DNA of 64,000 bases from Campylobacter sp. RM16187. Lineage in GTDB: Bacteria; Campylobacterota; Campylobacteria; Campylobacterales; Campylobacteraceae. Shown here piece by piece: positions 63,680 to 64,000 of the stretch. A model generated the notes under the pieces. It was not told the DNA's origin. It saw only the letters and a program-made list of their open reading frames with translations, and searched no databases. Both the position numbers and the translations under genes were made by a program. The number at the start of each line of letters is the position of its first letter. The first letter of the stretch is position 1. The DNA lies in the NCBI RefSeq assembly GCF_025319965.1, contig NZ_CP012549.1, positions 1,240,001-1,304,000 of the forward strand, written 5' to 3'.

Positions 63680-64000
<321 letters not shown>

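Overview
The window is 64 kb of an AT-rich chromosome that reads as a member of the genus Campylobacter (Campylobacterota), outside the C. jejuni/C. coli group. The evidence is gene content and order: a csd3-like peptidase / plasminogen-binding-like protein / glcD block also known from Helicobacter, the yajC-secD-secF-leuS run, metK-sstT-pepF-uvrD-truB-csrA-ispE-smpB-clpS-clpA-aat, and flgB-flgC-fliE-ftsI followed by hemH and alaS. Starts are often TTG or GTG and genes often overlap by a few bases. The segment is core chromosome. I saw no tRNA, rRNA, CRISPR, transposase, prophage or phase-variable poly-G tract. Once small ORFs are counted, no gene-free stretch exceeds 300 bases.

Layout. 1-8057: envelope genes (M23 peptidase cut by the left edge, PGbA-like protein, FAD oxidase, YihY/BrkB), then comEC, dnaB and ispG on the minus strand. 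8253-10208: a dCACHE chemoreceptor. 10228-13631: priA behind three type IV pseudopilin paralogues. 13862-14740: four small genes, namely a membrane microprotein pair and a coiled-coil plus ZapA-like pair. 14810-18915: uvrB and ppk1, convergent on a shared terminator. 19045-21994: a 27-aa membrane microprotein, then the minus-strand run rpmB, K+ channel, argJ, DUF465. 22179-25778: HDOD protein, STAS-CheX protein, rpe and a DnaQ-like exonuclease. 25848-42504: a compact minus-strand run of 15 genes from yajC to cysE with no gap above 11 bases. 42477-49730: lnt, metK, sstT, pepF, an SspB-like protein and a LysR regulator. 49914-58021: a nine-gene plus-strand run from uvrD to aat. 58077-61140: flgB-flgC-fliE-ftsI behind a sigma54 promoter. 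61135-63491: an unknown gene with its own sigma54 promoter, hemH and an oxidoreductase. alaS is cut by the right edge.

How the genes work together. The yajC-cysE run joins protein export, LPS assembly, leucyl-tRNA charging, c-di-GMP signalling, folate, repair (Mfd, MagIII-like) and cysteine synthesis. The uvrD-aat run carries much of the protein quality-control machinery (SmpB; ClpS-ClpA-Aat for N-degrons), and the gene pair just upstream (pepF plus an SspB-like protein) would add a ClpX adaptor if the fold assignment holds. Motility and chemotaxis appear at four places: the chemoreceptor, the HDOD/CheX pair, csrA and the flgB operon.

Best leads for something undescribed: the SspB-like protein at 48374-48817, the sigma54-preceded unknown gene at 61135-61617, the HDOD plus STAS-CheX pair with an apparently degenerate CheX motif, and the single-span membrane microproteins at 13862 and 19045. 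All identifications come from reading the sequence by eye; no database search was run.
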